Source: Cherax quadricarinatus | Lineage: Eukaryota > Arthropoda > Malacostraca > Decapoda > Parastacidae | Assembly (NCBI RefSeq): GCF_038502225.1 | Contig: NC_091298.1 | Coordinates: forward strand, 40,822,282 to 40,886,281 | Direction of reading: 5' to 3' | DNA length: 64,000 bases | In this document: one piece after another, positions 1 through 12,830 of the stretch | Layout of the letters: each line of letters begins with the position of its first letter | Position numbering within the stretch: position 1 is the stretch's first letter | The notes under the pieces: generated by a model | Told to the model about the DNA's origin: nothing | Seen by the model: the letters and a program-made list of their open reading frames with translations, nothing else | Database searches by the model: none | Position numbers and translations under genes: made by a program

Positions 1-34
1 ATAAATGTTACTTTGCTCACACTCCAACAGCACG

Positions 35-1680
35 TCAAGTATTAAAAACCATTCGTCTCCATTCACTCCTATCAAACACGCTCACGCACGCCTGCTGGAA
101 GTCCAAGCCCCTCGCACACAAAACCTCCTTTACCCCCTCCCTCCAACCTTTCCTAGGCCGACCCCTACCCCGCCTTCCTTCTACTACAGACTGATACACT
201 CTTGAAGTCATTCTGTTTGGCTCCATTCTCTCTACATGTCCGAACCACCTCAACAACCCTTCCTCAGCCCTCTGGACAACAGTTTTGGTAATCCCGCACC
301 TCCTCCTAACTTCCAAACTACGAATTCTCTGCATTATATTCACACCACACATTGCCCTCAGACATGACATCTCCACTGCCTCCAGCCTTCTCCTCGCTGC
401 AACATTCATCACCCATGCTTCACACCCATATAAGAGTGTTGGTAAAACTATACTCTCATACATTCCCCTCTTTGCCTCCAAGGACAAAGTTCTTTTTCTC
501 CACAGACTCCTAAGTGCACCACTCACCCTTTTCCCCTCATCAATTCTATGATTCACCTCATCCTTCATAGACCCATCCGCTGACACGTCCACTTCCAAAC
601 ATCTGAATACATTCACCTCCTCCATACTCTCTCCCTCCAATCTGATATCCAATCTTTCATCACCTAATCTTTTTGTTATCCTCATAACCTTACTCTTTCC
701 TGTATTCACTTTTAATTTTCTTCTTTTGCACACCCTACCAAATTCATCCACCAATCTCTGCAACTTCAGTTCAGAATCTCCCAAGAGCACAGTGTCATCA
801 GCAAAGAGCAACTGTGACAACTCCCACTTTATGTGTGATTCCTTATCTTTTAACTCCACGCCTCTTGTCAAGACCCTCGCATTTACTTCTCTTACAACCC
901 CATCTATAAATATATTAAACAGCCACGGTGACATCACACATCCCTGTCTAAGGCCTACTTTTACTGGGAAATAATTTCCCTCTTTCCTATGTACTCTAAC
1001 TTGAGCCTCACTATCCTCGTAAAAACTCTTCACTGCTTTCAGTAACCTACCTCCTACACCATACACTTGCAACATCTGCCACATTGCCCCTTATACACCC
1101 TGTCATACGCCTTTTCCAAATCCATAAATGCCACAAAGACCTCTTTAGCCTTATCTGAATACTGTTCACTTATATGTTTCACTGTAAACACCTGGTCCAC
1201 ACACCCCCCTACCTTTCCTAAAGCCTCCTTGTTCATCTGCTATCCTATTCTCAGTCTTACTTTTAATTCTTTCAATAATAACTCTACCATACACTTTACC
1301 AGGTATACTCAACAGACTTATCCCCCTATAATTTTTGCACTCTCTTTTGTCCCCTTTGCCTTTATACAAAGGAACTATGCATGCTCTCTGCCAATCCCTA
1401 GGTACCTTACCCTCTTCCATACATTTATTAAAAAATGCACCAACCACTCCAAAACTATATCCCCACCTGCTTTTAACATTTCTATCTTTATCCCATCAAT
1501 CCCGGCTGCCTTACCCCCTTTCATTTTACCTACTGCCTCACGAACTTCCCCCACACTCACAACTGGCTCTTCCTCACTCCTACAAGATGTTATTCCTCCT
1601 TGCCCTATACACGAAATCACAACTTCCCTATCTTCATCAACATTTAACAATTCCTCAAAATATTCCCTCCATCTTCCCAA
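35..1680 (-). pseudogene. LINE reverse transcriptase, frame-broken
   Basis: Four overlapping open pieces (1680-1375, 1447-1166, 1236-1054, 1084-35) together cover a reverse transcriptase. Visible motifs in order are GRWREYFEELLN, KAAGIDGI, KNYRGISLLS, FMDLEKAYDRV (motif A, catalytic Asp), GLRQGCVMSP and FADD (catalytic pair, 794-805). After the palm comes the RTE-like tail with FGHVERM and GRRGRGRPRKGW. The frame changes between pieces show indels, so the gene is dead. The stop at 35 looks like the natural end of the ORF. A cellular gene is very unlikely given the motif order. Confidence 0.82.
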
Positions 1681-1848
1681 TACCTCTAACTCTCCATTTA
1701 ATTACTCTCCTCTCCTATTTTTAACTGACAAATCCATTTGTTCTCTAGGCTTCCTTAACTTGTTATTCTCACTCCAAAACTTTTTCTTATTTTCAACAAA
1801 ATTTGTTGATAACATCTCACCCTCTCTCTCATTTGCTCTCTTTTTACA

Positions 1849-2636
1849 TTACTTCACCACACTCTTAACCTCTCTCTTTTTCACCATATACTCTTCCCTC
1901 CTTGCATCACTTCTACTTTGTAAAAACTTCTCATATGCTAACTTTTTCTCCCTTACTACTCTCTTTACATCATCATTCCACCAATCGCTCCTCTTCCCTC
2001 CCGCACCCACTTTCCTGTAACCACAAACTTCTGCTGAACACTCTAACACTACATTTTTAAACCTACCCCATACCTCTTCGACCCCATTGCCTATGCTCTC
2101 ATTAGCCCATCTATCCTCCAATAGCTGTTTATATCTTTCCCTAACTGCCTCCTCTTTTAGTTTATAAACCTTCACCTCTCTCTTCCCTGATGTTTCTATT
2201 CTCCTTGTATCCCATCTACCTTTTACTCTCAGTGTAGCTACAACTAGATAGTGATCTGATATATCTGTGGCCCCTCTATAAACATGTACATCCTGAAGTC
2301 TACTCAACAGTCTTTTATCTACCAATACATAATCCAACAAACTACTGTCATTTCGCCCTACATCATATCTTGTATACTTATTTATCCTCTTTTTCTTAAA
2401 ATATGTATTACCTATAACTAAACCCCTTTCTATACAAAGTTCAATCAAAGGGCTCCCATTATCATTTACACCTGGCACCCCAAACTTACCTACCACACCC
2501 TCTCTAAAAGTTTCTCGTACTTTAGCATTCAGGTCCCCTACCACAATTACTCTCTCACTTGGTTCAAAGGCTCCTATACATTCACTTAATATCTCCCAAA
2601 ATCTCTCTCTCTCCTCTGCATTCCTCTCTCTCTCTC
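1849..2636 (-). pseudogene. LINE endonuclease C-terminal fragment
   Basis: A 231-codon open stretch starts at 2544. It contains VVGDLNAKV near its start, DYVLVDKR at residues 71-78 and SDHYLVV at residues 96-102. GDxN and SDH are the catalytic signatures of APE-like endonucleases, which nick target DNA for target-primed reverse transcription. Coding similarity continues upstream of 2544 to about 2636 without a usable start, so the first ATG is internal. Downstream it leads through a basic linker (DWWNDDVKRVVREKK) toward the reverse transcriptase but breaks frame near 1849. Confidence 0.8.

Positions 2637-2714
<78 letters not shown>
2613..2714. repeat. (CT)n-(TA)n microsatellite
   Basis: A short CT run passes into about 75 bp of TA dinucleotides with one TG interruption. 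It marks the 5' break of the neighbouring LINE. Confidence 0.95.
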
Positions 2715-3905
<1,191 letters not shown>

Positions 3906-3931
3906 GTGCCTAAACAAGCGCATGAGTATGT

Positions 3932-4267
3932 TTGGTTATGAATATCTTGCTACTGGGAGATTTCAACTTGAGACACCTAAAATGGAGGAGTGTAGCAAAT
4001 AATATCTTAGCAGAGATCACCCCAGGAGGCAACGCAGATAAAAATTCACACACACACGAGCTATTAAAACATAATATAACGGTTTCAAAGCCAATACACT
4101 CAGATCAAACCATAGTAGAGGTACAGACATGTATGCACAGGGCTCCTGACCAGCAAAATGTGATCAGTCATGAAGATCTCTTCACAAAACTCAATTTCAA
4201 TAACAAAAGAATACAATGGGAGCAAGTCAACCATGTCTTAAATGAAACAAGCTGGGAAGATATATAA
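3932..4267 (+). pseudogene. LINE endonuclease C-terminal remnant
   Basis: The 111-codon stretch begins with NILLLGDFNLRHLKW, where GDFN is the APE-endonuclease signature (Asp and Asn). It continues into the linker ahead of the reverse transcriptase. The earlier part of the endonuclease is missing or unrecognisable because a microsatellite sits directly upstream. Further linker remnants are readable to about 4690 in shifting frames. Confidence 0.6.
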
Positions 4268-4736
4268 ACAACATGAATCCGAACCTTTGCCTTGAAAAAA
4301 TAAACACTGTGGTTCTTGACATTTGCTCAAGGCACATTCCATTAAGAAAAAGAGAGAGAAGAAGTAAACTAGATATAGAGAGATGCTCACTATACAAATG
4401 AAGGCGATGAGTCACACAGCTGCTGAGAGGGTCCAATATATCTGAAATAAGAAAGAAGACACTTCTCAATGAAACTGCATATATCGAACATAAGCTGAAG
4501 GAATCTTACAGGAGACAAGAATATCAGAAAGAATTATAAGGCATAAAGAAATTGAATAACATAAAACAAAATACTTTTTCTCTTGTGCCAAATCTAAGGG
4601 AAAAACAGCATCCAATACTGGACCACTGTTTAGGCGAGATGCGACATACACAGATGACAGCCAAGAAATGCGTGAGATACTAAAGTCCCAAAACAACTCA
4701 GTGTTCAGTGAGCCACTGCCCTGACTAAGGATCTTT

Positions 4737-5325
4737 ATGAACGAGACCGAAAATCTGGCTATCTCTAATATCTCGGATATTATACTAACACCACAAAACT
4801 TTGAAAAGACAATAAATGACATGCCCATGCACTCTGTCCCAAGCTCAGACTCATGGAACTGCGTGTTCATCATGAACTGCAAGAAGCCTCTGTCGCGTGC
4901 CTTCAACATTCTATGGAGAGGGAGCATGGACACAGGGGTCATTCCACACTCAATAAAAAACAACAGATATAGTCCCACTCTACAAAGGTGGCAGTAAAGC
5001 AATTGCAAAGAACTACTGGCGATAGTGCTAACATCCTATATCATAAAAGTCTTTGAAAGGGTTCTAAGAAGCAAGTTCGCTAACCACCTAGATACCCATC
5101 AATTACACAACCCAGGGCAACACGTGTTTAGAGCAGGTCTCTACTTCCTGTCCCAGCTACTGGATCACTATGACAGATTGCCATGACAGTGACCACCATC
5201 GAAGACACAGCAAGACTCCAAGCGGATTTCAACCAAATCTTCAAATGGGTCGCTCAAAACGATATGAAGTTCAGTGAAGAGAAATTTCAACTACTTAAAT
5301 ACGGAAAACTTGAGAAAATTAAAAC
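4737..5325 (+). pseudogene. LINE reverse transcriptase N-terminal and palm remnants
   Basis: Residues spelling FNILWRGSMDTGVIP match the start of Jockey/CR1-type reverse transcriptases (LWR-SLDTG-IP). After a frame change, VFERVLRSKF and FRAGLYFLSQL follow. From about 5187 the block DTARLQADFNQIFKWVAQND and KFSEEKFQLLKYG is readable, which normally follows the catalytic palm. The FxDD catalytic segment itself is not found, so a large internal deletion removed it. Confidence 0.55.
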
Positions 5326-5336
5326 TGTACTATAAG

Positions 5337-5615
5337 ATATCGTTCGGATTTTTAACCCCGGAGGGTTAGCCACTCAGGATAACCCAAGAAAGTCTGTGCG
5401 TGATCGAGGGCTGTCTAACTTATTTCCATTGGGGTCCTCATTCCTGTCCCCCAGGATGCGACCCACACCAGTCGACTAACACCCAGGTACCTATTTGCTG
5501 CTAGATGAACAGGACAACAGGCGTTTGGAAACGTGTCGGCATGTTTCCACCCGCCGGGAATCGAACCCGGGCCCTCCGTGTGTGTAGCGGGAGCTTTAGC
5601 CACCAGGCCACCGGT
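5337..5615 (-). mobile_element. tRNA-derived SINE inside the LINE relic
   Basis: On the minus strand a tRNA-like head at about 5615-5551 shows an A-box-like TGGCCTGGTGGCTAAAG and a perfect B-box GGGTTCGATTCCCGGC, the internal promoter for RNA polymerase III. A non-tRNA body extends to about 5337. The LINE frame stops at about 5330 and resumes at about 5630, so the SINE inserted into the LINE. I recognise the head as a common decapod SINE type. The exact ends and target-site duplication are not clear. Confidence 0.75.
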
Positions 5616-5629
5616 ATCAGCGTATATAA

Positions 5630-6354
5630 CAAATTCTAACCATACAATAGAGCGAGAAAGTAATGTAAAAGACATGGGAGTAATAATGTCAGAGGATCTC
5701 ACCTTCAAAGACCACAACAATATATCTACCTCATGTATTAGGAAAATGATTGGATGGATAATGAGAACCTTCAAAACTAGGGACGCCAAGCCCATGATGA
5801 TTCTCTTCAAACCATTCGTTCTCTTTAGGCTGGAATACTGCCCCCCTTCAAGGCAGGCGAAATTGCTGACCTGAAGAGTGTACAAGAAACTCTCATGGCA
5901 CACTTCAGTACAATTAGGCACCCAAATTACTGGGAACGGTTGAAGGCCCTTGATTTGTATTCCCTGGAACGAAGGCGAGAGAGATACATGATGCACTTGG
6001 AAAATCCTAGAGGGATTAGTACCAAACTTGCACATGAAAGCAAAGAACTCGGGAGAAGATGCAACATTCCCTCAGTTAAAAGCGGGGGTTGGGGGCATGA
6101 GTAAACTGAGAGACAACACAGTAAGTGTCCGGGGCCCAAGACTGTTCAACTGCCACCCAGCATACATAAGGAGGATTACCAATAGACCCCTGGCTGTCTT
6201 CAAGAAGGCACTGGACAGGCACCTAAAGTCAGTACCTGACCAGCCGGACTGTGGTTCGTACGTCAGTTTGCGGGTGGCCAGCAGTAACAGCCCGGTTGAT
6301 CAGACCCTGATCCACCACGAGGCCTGGTCTCAGACCGAGCCGCTTTTGCGTTGA
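5630..6354 (+). pseudogene. LINE reverse transcriptase C-terminal remnant
   Basis: After the SINE the frame resumes with VKDMGVIMSEDLTFKDH, a conserved block in the thumb region of CR1/Jockey-type reverse transcriptases. It continues through WERLKALDLYSLERRRERY and, after a frame change near 6050, VRGPRLFNCHPAYIR and FKKALDRHLKSVPDQP. That order and wording is typical of the C-terminal tail. Stops at 5874 and shifts between pieces show inactivity. The natural stop is probably at 6352. Confidence 0.68.
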
Positions 6355-6360
6355 CCCCCG

Positions 6361-7370
6361 AAACCTTCTACAGGTATACTGCAGGTATGTATGTAAACGT
6401 GCGCAGTGTATGTGTGTGAATGAATTTACAATTCAGTTAACGAAGTGAGTAACTGTGAAGTTAAGTTCCCTTCAGCTACCTTAAATATGACAGTATATCA
6501 GCCATCACAGGGAATATTGTTTTTACGTATTTTCTCTCATTATGTCACTTAAGAAAATAGACCATAATAAAGACAATATAAAGTCGATCAGAAAAGACAT
6601 TGTCAAGAAATTATTCTGATTCCCGTAACTGCGATTTTTTTTATAACAATTTCGATAAAATTTCAACTTTGCTCCTACTGAGACTAAATTTATGTGTATC
6701 GTCATTCTTATAGAATGTATCATAATTAATATTTTGAAGCCAATCAATAGGAGAATCCTTTAGGTATTGAAAGCAAGTTAATATCTCTTATTATTAAATA
6801 AAACTGGTGAACTGAGAGTTATGTCACCCAATAACACCATGAATAATTCCTTCCTGAAGCCGCACCAACAAAACTTAACAGGTATTATCCTGGCTATAAG
6901 ATGCACTGGCCATTTAATACTGTAAGTTTAGAATAGGTAAACTGAAATTTATTTAACGTAATTTAGTGGGAATAAATTTTTTACACTATTGTACACGAAC
7001 AATGGATAAATGTGCGCTAATCCTCTTGAATTTTACTCTGCGACATTGACGACACAAGTGGAAAGCTTTTATTTAAATGTTAGAAGCTGTAATGTTGAGT
7101 GTTTTGAAGTTTACCAGAGCCAGTCCAGGATGTTGGGAGTGTTTTGAACATGTTCAGCCATAGGGAAGTGCACACGCAACATGTTGTTAGAACCTGGTCC
7201 TCGTCTCCCTACATAAACGTTAAAATTTTGACTCCAATCCAATAAATTGTTCTTAACTTATTAACTGGAAAAGTTAGCGGAAGATTAAAAAAAATCAAGA
7301 TATTCCTTTTGGGAACTAATAATAATGCAAATGCTAATCTTACTGAACAATAAAATGTAAATATAAATAT
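6361..7370. other. AT-rich intergenic with a dispersed repeat piece
   Basis: No credible coding sequence. About 6865-7010 shows gapped similarity to 34500-34660, including CAACAAAACTTAACAGGTAT against the related stretch there and a shared TTTACACTATTGTACACG-like segment. It is therefore part of an old dispersed repeat of unknown class. Confidence 0.5.
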
Positions 7371-7371
7371 A

Positions 7372-7465
<94 letters not shown>

Positions 7466-7478
7466 TAATAATATTAAC

Positions 7479-7515
<37 letters not shown>
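7371..7515. repeat. (AAT)n microsatellite
   Basis: About 145 bp of near-perfect AAT trinucleotides with two small interruptions near 7460-7480. The poly-Leu and poly-Ile frames across it are artefacts. Confidence 0.97.
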
Positions 7516-7518
<3 letters not shown>

Positions 7519-9679
7519 GTGGTCAGCAAAACTTTCAATTCACATTTTAAAACATATGTTTGAACTAATTTTAGAAAGCTGAATTCAAATCTAAGTTTAC
7601 TTTCATTCATCACAAACACTTTCTCTCGAAGAGAATGTGTTTGATTTCAGTTGTATGATTGTCTACTGAGTGTTCGGTAATTTCATGAAAGAGGATTTAT
7701 GAATTTTTTTCCACTTTTGTGGATTTATTAAACCGTTGTATCAGTAGTGTTTTCTTTTTCAGAGTAAGTGACATTTACAATTACCAAGTTATATGCTTAC
7801 AATGCCACGTAGTTGTTTAAACGATAGTAATGCTTTAGTTATATACGTGGCAACTCTAACCTGACACAGCAGAGAGGAAACATCGCGGCTCTTGTGTAAA
7901 CATTCCATTTTCTCTACTTTTAGTGTGAGTCAGAGATTAGGACAAACTGTGGGCATCTCGTCGCTGTTGACTTATTTAAACTTCTTAAACAAGTTCATTG
8001 TTGGAAAAATGTCATACCTGTCATTTGCAGTCCCTATGGTATGTAGGGAACTAAAGGATCACACAACGAATTGTTATTATTGTATCACAAGTGTCTGAAT
8101 TTTCATCAGAAAACAGATACAAGATAACATTCCTTAATCTTCCTTCTGCAATCAGACCTGAGAAAGTCAGGTTCCAGAACCAATATCCTAGAAAGATATA
8201 TTTTCCCTTGGATGATAAAGAAGCTACTCATATTCTGAATTTAAACCGACTTTAGTCAACAATCAAGAGCCACATATAGTGACTCGAAGTTACCTAACCG
8301 ACCTTTCGTACCATTTTAAGTTATCCAAGGAACAGTCAGAGATACTTGAGTCATAACTGAACCAACGGAATTTACTACACTCAGAAATATGGTCCATTTT
8401 GTTTAGAAAACGACAGAATAGCCTGAAAACTTGCTTAAAATTGGAAAAATCAGTATGCTGCTGTTGTGATGTTCAAGAACTTTACGATGTTACAGGAAAA
8501 CAACACTATCCAGCAATGTCTGCGGCGTTTATTTATTGATTCGAGCAAAAGTTTTCCTTTAGCTCTTGTTAGAGACATGAAAGAAACATGAAACAATGCA
8601 AAAATTTGTCACTTTAATCAAATTTGAATAGTGTGAGTGAAAAATCTATAAGTTATAGGATTGGTACTGAAATCTATAAGTCATAGGATTGGTACTGAAA
8701 ATGTAAGTTGGATTTACAAATTACTGATGTCTCCTGTGTCTGTGGGACACTCAAGTTAAAATGCAGCACTACATTTAGCGGAGGTAGCCGACACCAGAAT
8801 CAAAGAGGCAGGAGTGAAGAAAGTATAACATAGGCTATAAGTCTATCCAATGATCATACTTCTTCCTCCTTTACATATCAACTTTAGCATCATTAAAAAC
8901 TTCGTCAAAGCATTGGACAAAAGATCAGGGTTTAGCTATCTGAGGGAGAGACTCCCAAAGTTAGCGACACCAAACTGAAGGAAGGTATCTTCAGAGGACT
9001 TCAAATTCGGAAATTACTTAATGATCTTCATTTAGATGAAAATCTTCAAGGTGCTGAGATGAGAATTTGAATGGCATTCAAAAAACACTTGCGCAAATTT
9101 CTTGGACAGTCATCAAAGTGATGTTTACTGACATACAATATTCCGGCAAGCATCTTTGTGATGACGTCATAACACTTACCGTGATATCATTCTCCCTCAA
9201 GACTCATTTCCTTGATTCTCATCTTAATTTTTTTTCAGGAAAACCTTTACCGTGTTCGACACGGTAAACGATAACACTGGGACACTGTCATCATGGAAAA
9301 CATATGTCAGTTTGATGTCCCACTACTGGAGGACACTGGTGTGGGACACCGAGACGCAACACAAGCCAAAAATCCTGGAAACTGAAGAAAATATGTTTGC
9401 AGGATTGTATGGAAATATCTGTTAGTTTTCTTATGCCAATTTATAAAGCAAATTTATGTTAAAAAAGTTTAGTTTATGCCATTGCAAACACCAAACTTAG
9501 TACATGTGTATAACATGTTAGAAAACAAATGCGATTCTTCAAACTTAAATAATTCAAGATATTGAACATAAGTTTTCAAAGAAAACCTAACGTAATAGAA
9601 ACTTAAGAAATTAAGATTAATGAAGAGCATATCAAAATTATCTTAAAACAATCAATTTGGTATCTGTACCGGGTTGTTA
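7516..9679. other. AT-rich unique sequence, no gene recognised
   Basis: No open frame with recognisable content. A 31-bp tandem duplication lies at about 8640-8700 (two copies of a segment ending in TTGGTACTGAAA). A short perfect hairpin lies at 9246-9268. A pyrimidine tract ending in CAG at about 9226-9239 could be a splice acceptor by sequence alone, but nothing downstream supports an exon. Confidence 0.45.
9246..9268. repeat. Short perfect inverted repeat
   Basis: Arms TTTACCGTG and CACGGTAAA (9 bp each) surround a 5-nt loop TTCGA. Function unknown; it may be chance or a transposon end. Confidence 0.5.
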
Positions 9680-10163
<484 letters not shown>

Positions 10164-10166
10164 TAT

Positions 10167-10556
10167 GTCGTGCCGAATATGTAAAACTGGTCAATTAGCA
10201 AGAACTCATTTAAAATTAAGCCCTTTCTGAAATTTTTTCTTATACGTTTAAAGATATATTTTTTTCATTAATTTTAATGTAAAAAATTTTAATTTTGCAC
10301 CAAAAGAATCTTAGAAAACTTACCTAACCTTATTATAACAAGATCAATTTATTTTAGCCAAACCCAACTAAATATATTTTAGATTTGTTTACAGTAATTT
10401 AATACTTAACAAACAAAGTGAAATATATTTTTTTTTCGTTAGGTTCAGAGTGATTTTGGCGAAATTATTGCATACACAAATTTTCGCTTGTCTTATATGG
10501 CAAGATGAGCGTTGCTATTTAAGCCAAGATCGCAAGTTCTGCCTATTCGGCACGAC
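10167..10556 (+). mobile_element. MITE copy 1, inside (TA)n
   Basis: A 390-bp non-coding element bounded by terminal inverted repeats GTCGTGCCGAATA and TATTCGGCACGAC. It is AT-rich with no ORF, so it must have been moved by a transposase supplied elsewhere. (TA)n lies on both sides, so a TA target duplication is plausible but cannot be proved. A second copy in the opposite orientation lies about 100 bp downstream. Confidence 0.8.
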
Positions 10557-10559
10557 ATT

Positions 10560-10656
10560 ATCTATCTATATCTATATATATATATATATATATAATTTAT
10601 ATATAATTATATATATTTATATAATTATATATATATAATTATGTATATATATATAT
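10560..10656. repeat. Imperfect (TA)n spacer between MITE copies
   Basis: TA-rich microsatellite with several ATTTATATAATTATA interruptions, separating the two inverted MITE copies. Confidence 0.9.
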
Positions 10657-10658
10657 AT

Positions 10659-11345
<687 letters not shown>

Positions 11346-11424
11346 AATCTACTCCCTGTTTGGTGTTCTAGCCCAACGAGCAGTATTTTATATTATACCA
11401 AAGGACGAGAGTTACTGATCACTA

Positions 11425-11540
11425 ATAACGCTGCGACTAGCCAAGGAGTCGAACCCGTGCTGCTTTGGCCCGCCTCATGGCAAGCGAAAAATCATAATCC
11501 TCTAATCAACGGAGCTACAAAATCCTCAAGAATGACGCAC
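11425..11540 (-). mobile_element. tRNA-like SINE copy (minus, partial)
   Basis: Contains the reverse complement of a B-box (GGAGTCGAACCCGTGCTGC at about 11448) and the adjoining tRNA-like head seen in the neighbouring copies, but lacks most of the body. Confidence 0.55.
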
Positions 11541-11544
11541 CAGC

Positions 11545-11762
11545 AAAGGCTAGTACACCAAACAGAGAGTAGAATGAAATTAGCTCACAAGCACCCACAC
11601 CTCCGTATGTCCTGGGATGACGGGTACAACACGTAGCTTTTCTGGTTACATCATTCTTGATGATTGAGTGGTTCCCTGGGTTAGAGCGTCAAGAGTTTTC
11701 GCTCACCATGAAGTTGGCCAAAGCAGCATGGGTTCGACTCCTTGGCTAGTCGCAGTGTTCTT
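11545..11762 (+). mobile_element. tRNA-like SINE copy (plus)
   Basis: In plus orientation the head contains an A-box-like GGGTTAGAGCGTCA followed by a B-box-like GGGTTCGACTCCTTGG before CTAGTCGCAG. The upstream body is the inverted counterpart of 11156-11345. This tRNA arrangement is not a functional tRNA because stem pairing is not convincing. Confidence 0.6.
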
Positions 11763-11793
11763 ATTGATCAATACCACTCGTTTGTGGGTACAA

Positions 11794-11803
<10 letters not shown>

Positions 11804-11876
<73 letters not shown>
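11804..11876. repeat. (TA)n microsatellite
   Basis: About 73 bp of pure TA. Confidence 0.97.
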
Positions 11877-11879
<3 letters not shown>

Positions 11880-12054
11880 TAGTACTGAAGGCGGCTGTAT
11901 GGCTCATTCTACAGAGTGGCTTCCTCTCTCAGCGGTCTCTTCAACAGAGTGGCTTCCTCCTGAAAGGGCTGCGGCTGATTGGCTCATTCCTGAGCGGACT
12001 CCTTTTCACACCTATGTGGTAATGACCTTTTTCACACCTATATGCTAATGCCCT

Positions 12055-12300
12055 TGACCCCACCCACGACCCCCGCCCACGACCCCCGCCCACGACCCCC
12101 CCGCGCCCCCCCGCGCCCCCCGCGCCCCCCGCGCCCCCCGCGCCCCCCGCGCCCCCCGCGCCCCCACCCGCGTCCCCTGCTCGTCGCGCCGACCCACCGG
12201 CCCCGCCGCACCCTCGCGCCCCGCCCGCGACCCTCGCGCCCTGCCCCGCGCCTTCTGCTGCGCCTTCTGCAGCGTCGTCCGGATCGCCCCCGCGCCCCAA
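12055..12300. repeat. C-tract, CpG-rich low-complexity block
   Basis: Begins with three copies of a 13-bp CCCACGACCCCCG-like unit, then about eight copies of the 9-bp unit GCGCCCCCC, then CpG-rich non-periodic sequence to about 12300. The minus strand has many G tracts of five or six. The Gly/Arg/Ala- or Pro-rich frames here are composition artefacts. Confidence 0.85.
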
Positions 12301-12423
12301 ATTTTTTTCCGATTTTTTTCAAATTTTTTTTTAATTTCTTGTGCTCTCCTCGGATCAAGTTTTTTGGATTGCCCCTCCCACTTTCACCCCCATCCCAATT
12401 TTTTTCGAATTTTTTTTTCTCGA

Positions 12424-12560
12424 TAATACAAAGGCTCCATCTCCTCGGATCAAGATTTTCTCGAAATCAAAGACTCCATCTCCTTGGATCAAGTTTTCTC
12501 GAAATCAAAGACTCCATCTCCTTGGATCAAGGTTTTCTCCTCCATCTCCTCGGATCGAGT
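12424..12560. repeat. 38-39 bp tandem repeat, about 3 copies
   Basis: Units begin with CTCCATCTCCT at 12435, 12474 and 12512 (spacing 39 and 38), each containing GGATCAAG and TTTTCTCGAAATCAAAG. A final diverged copy ends near 12560. Confidence 0.85.
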
Positions 12561-12706
12561 TTTTGCATTCCCCCTCTGGGGGTAAGCATTCAAATGAACT
12601 CCTCCTATGGGGCATGGTACTCTCTCTTACTACAGGTCTAAACAAGTGTGACGTCAGTATTCCTCTCATTAAGTTAAATGAACTAAAAGGTGTGTTTACT
12701 CGGCGG

Positions 12707-12826
12707 TCAGTGACGTCACGTGATGACCTCACACATACAGGCTGAATCTTGTCGACTTCCCCCTATGTCAGTGACGTCACGTGATGACCCCGCACACAGG
12801 CTGAATCTTGTCGACATCCCCCTACA
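12707..12826. repeat. 61-bp tandem duplication with CRE-type palindromes
   Basis: Two copies of a 61-bp unit. Each carries the palindrome TGACGTCA (12711-12718 and 12772-12779) running into CACGTGATGAC and then GGCTGAATCTTGTCGAC. TGACGTCA is the CREB/ATF consensus and CACGTG an E-box. Regulatory use is untested. Confidence 0.75.
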
Positions 12827-12830
12827 CATT

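Larger units (their letters stand above)
1..2636 (-). mobile_element. RTE-like LINE, 5'-truncated and inactive
   Basis: Read on the minus strand, this holds the C-terminal part of an APE-type endonuclease followed by a reverse transcriptase, the usual order for a non-LTR retrotransposon. The C-terminal FGHVERM and GRGRPRKGW blocks resemble RTE-clade (CFDP2-like) elements; the clade call is inference. The 5' side stops at a (CT)n(TA)n microsatellite at 2613-2714, so the endonuclease start is missing. The coding frame switches at least four times between 2544 and 35, so it cannot make a full protein. The 3' end runs off the window at base 1. A second copy of the same family lies at 21851-23985. 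Confidence 0.85.
3926..6360 (+). mobile_element. Jockey/CR1-like LINE relic
   Basis: Scattered coding similarity on the plus strand follows the order endonuclease end, reverse transcriptase start, reverse transcriptase end and conserved C-terminal tail. Stops and frame changes are frequent, so this copy is much older than the RTE-like copies. It is divided by a SINE on the opposite strand at about 5337-5615. The tail resembles the ends of Jockey/CR1-type elements that I know from decapods. The clade is inferred from the LLGDFN block and the tail, not from a tree. Confidence 0.72.

Noticed and set aside
12042..12641. Pro-rich 199-codon frame and Gly/Ala-rich minus frames as proteins
   Set aside because: Composition artefacts of the C-tract CpG block; no domains and several overlapping frames.
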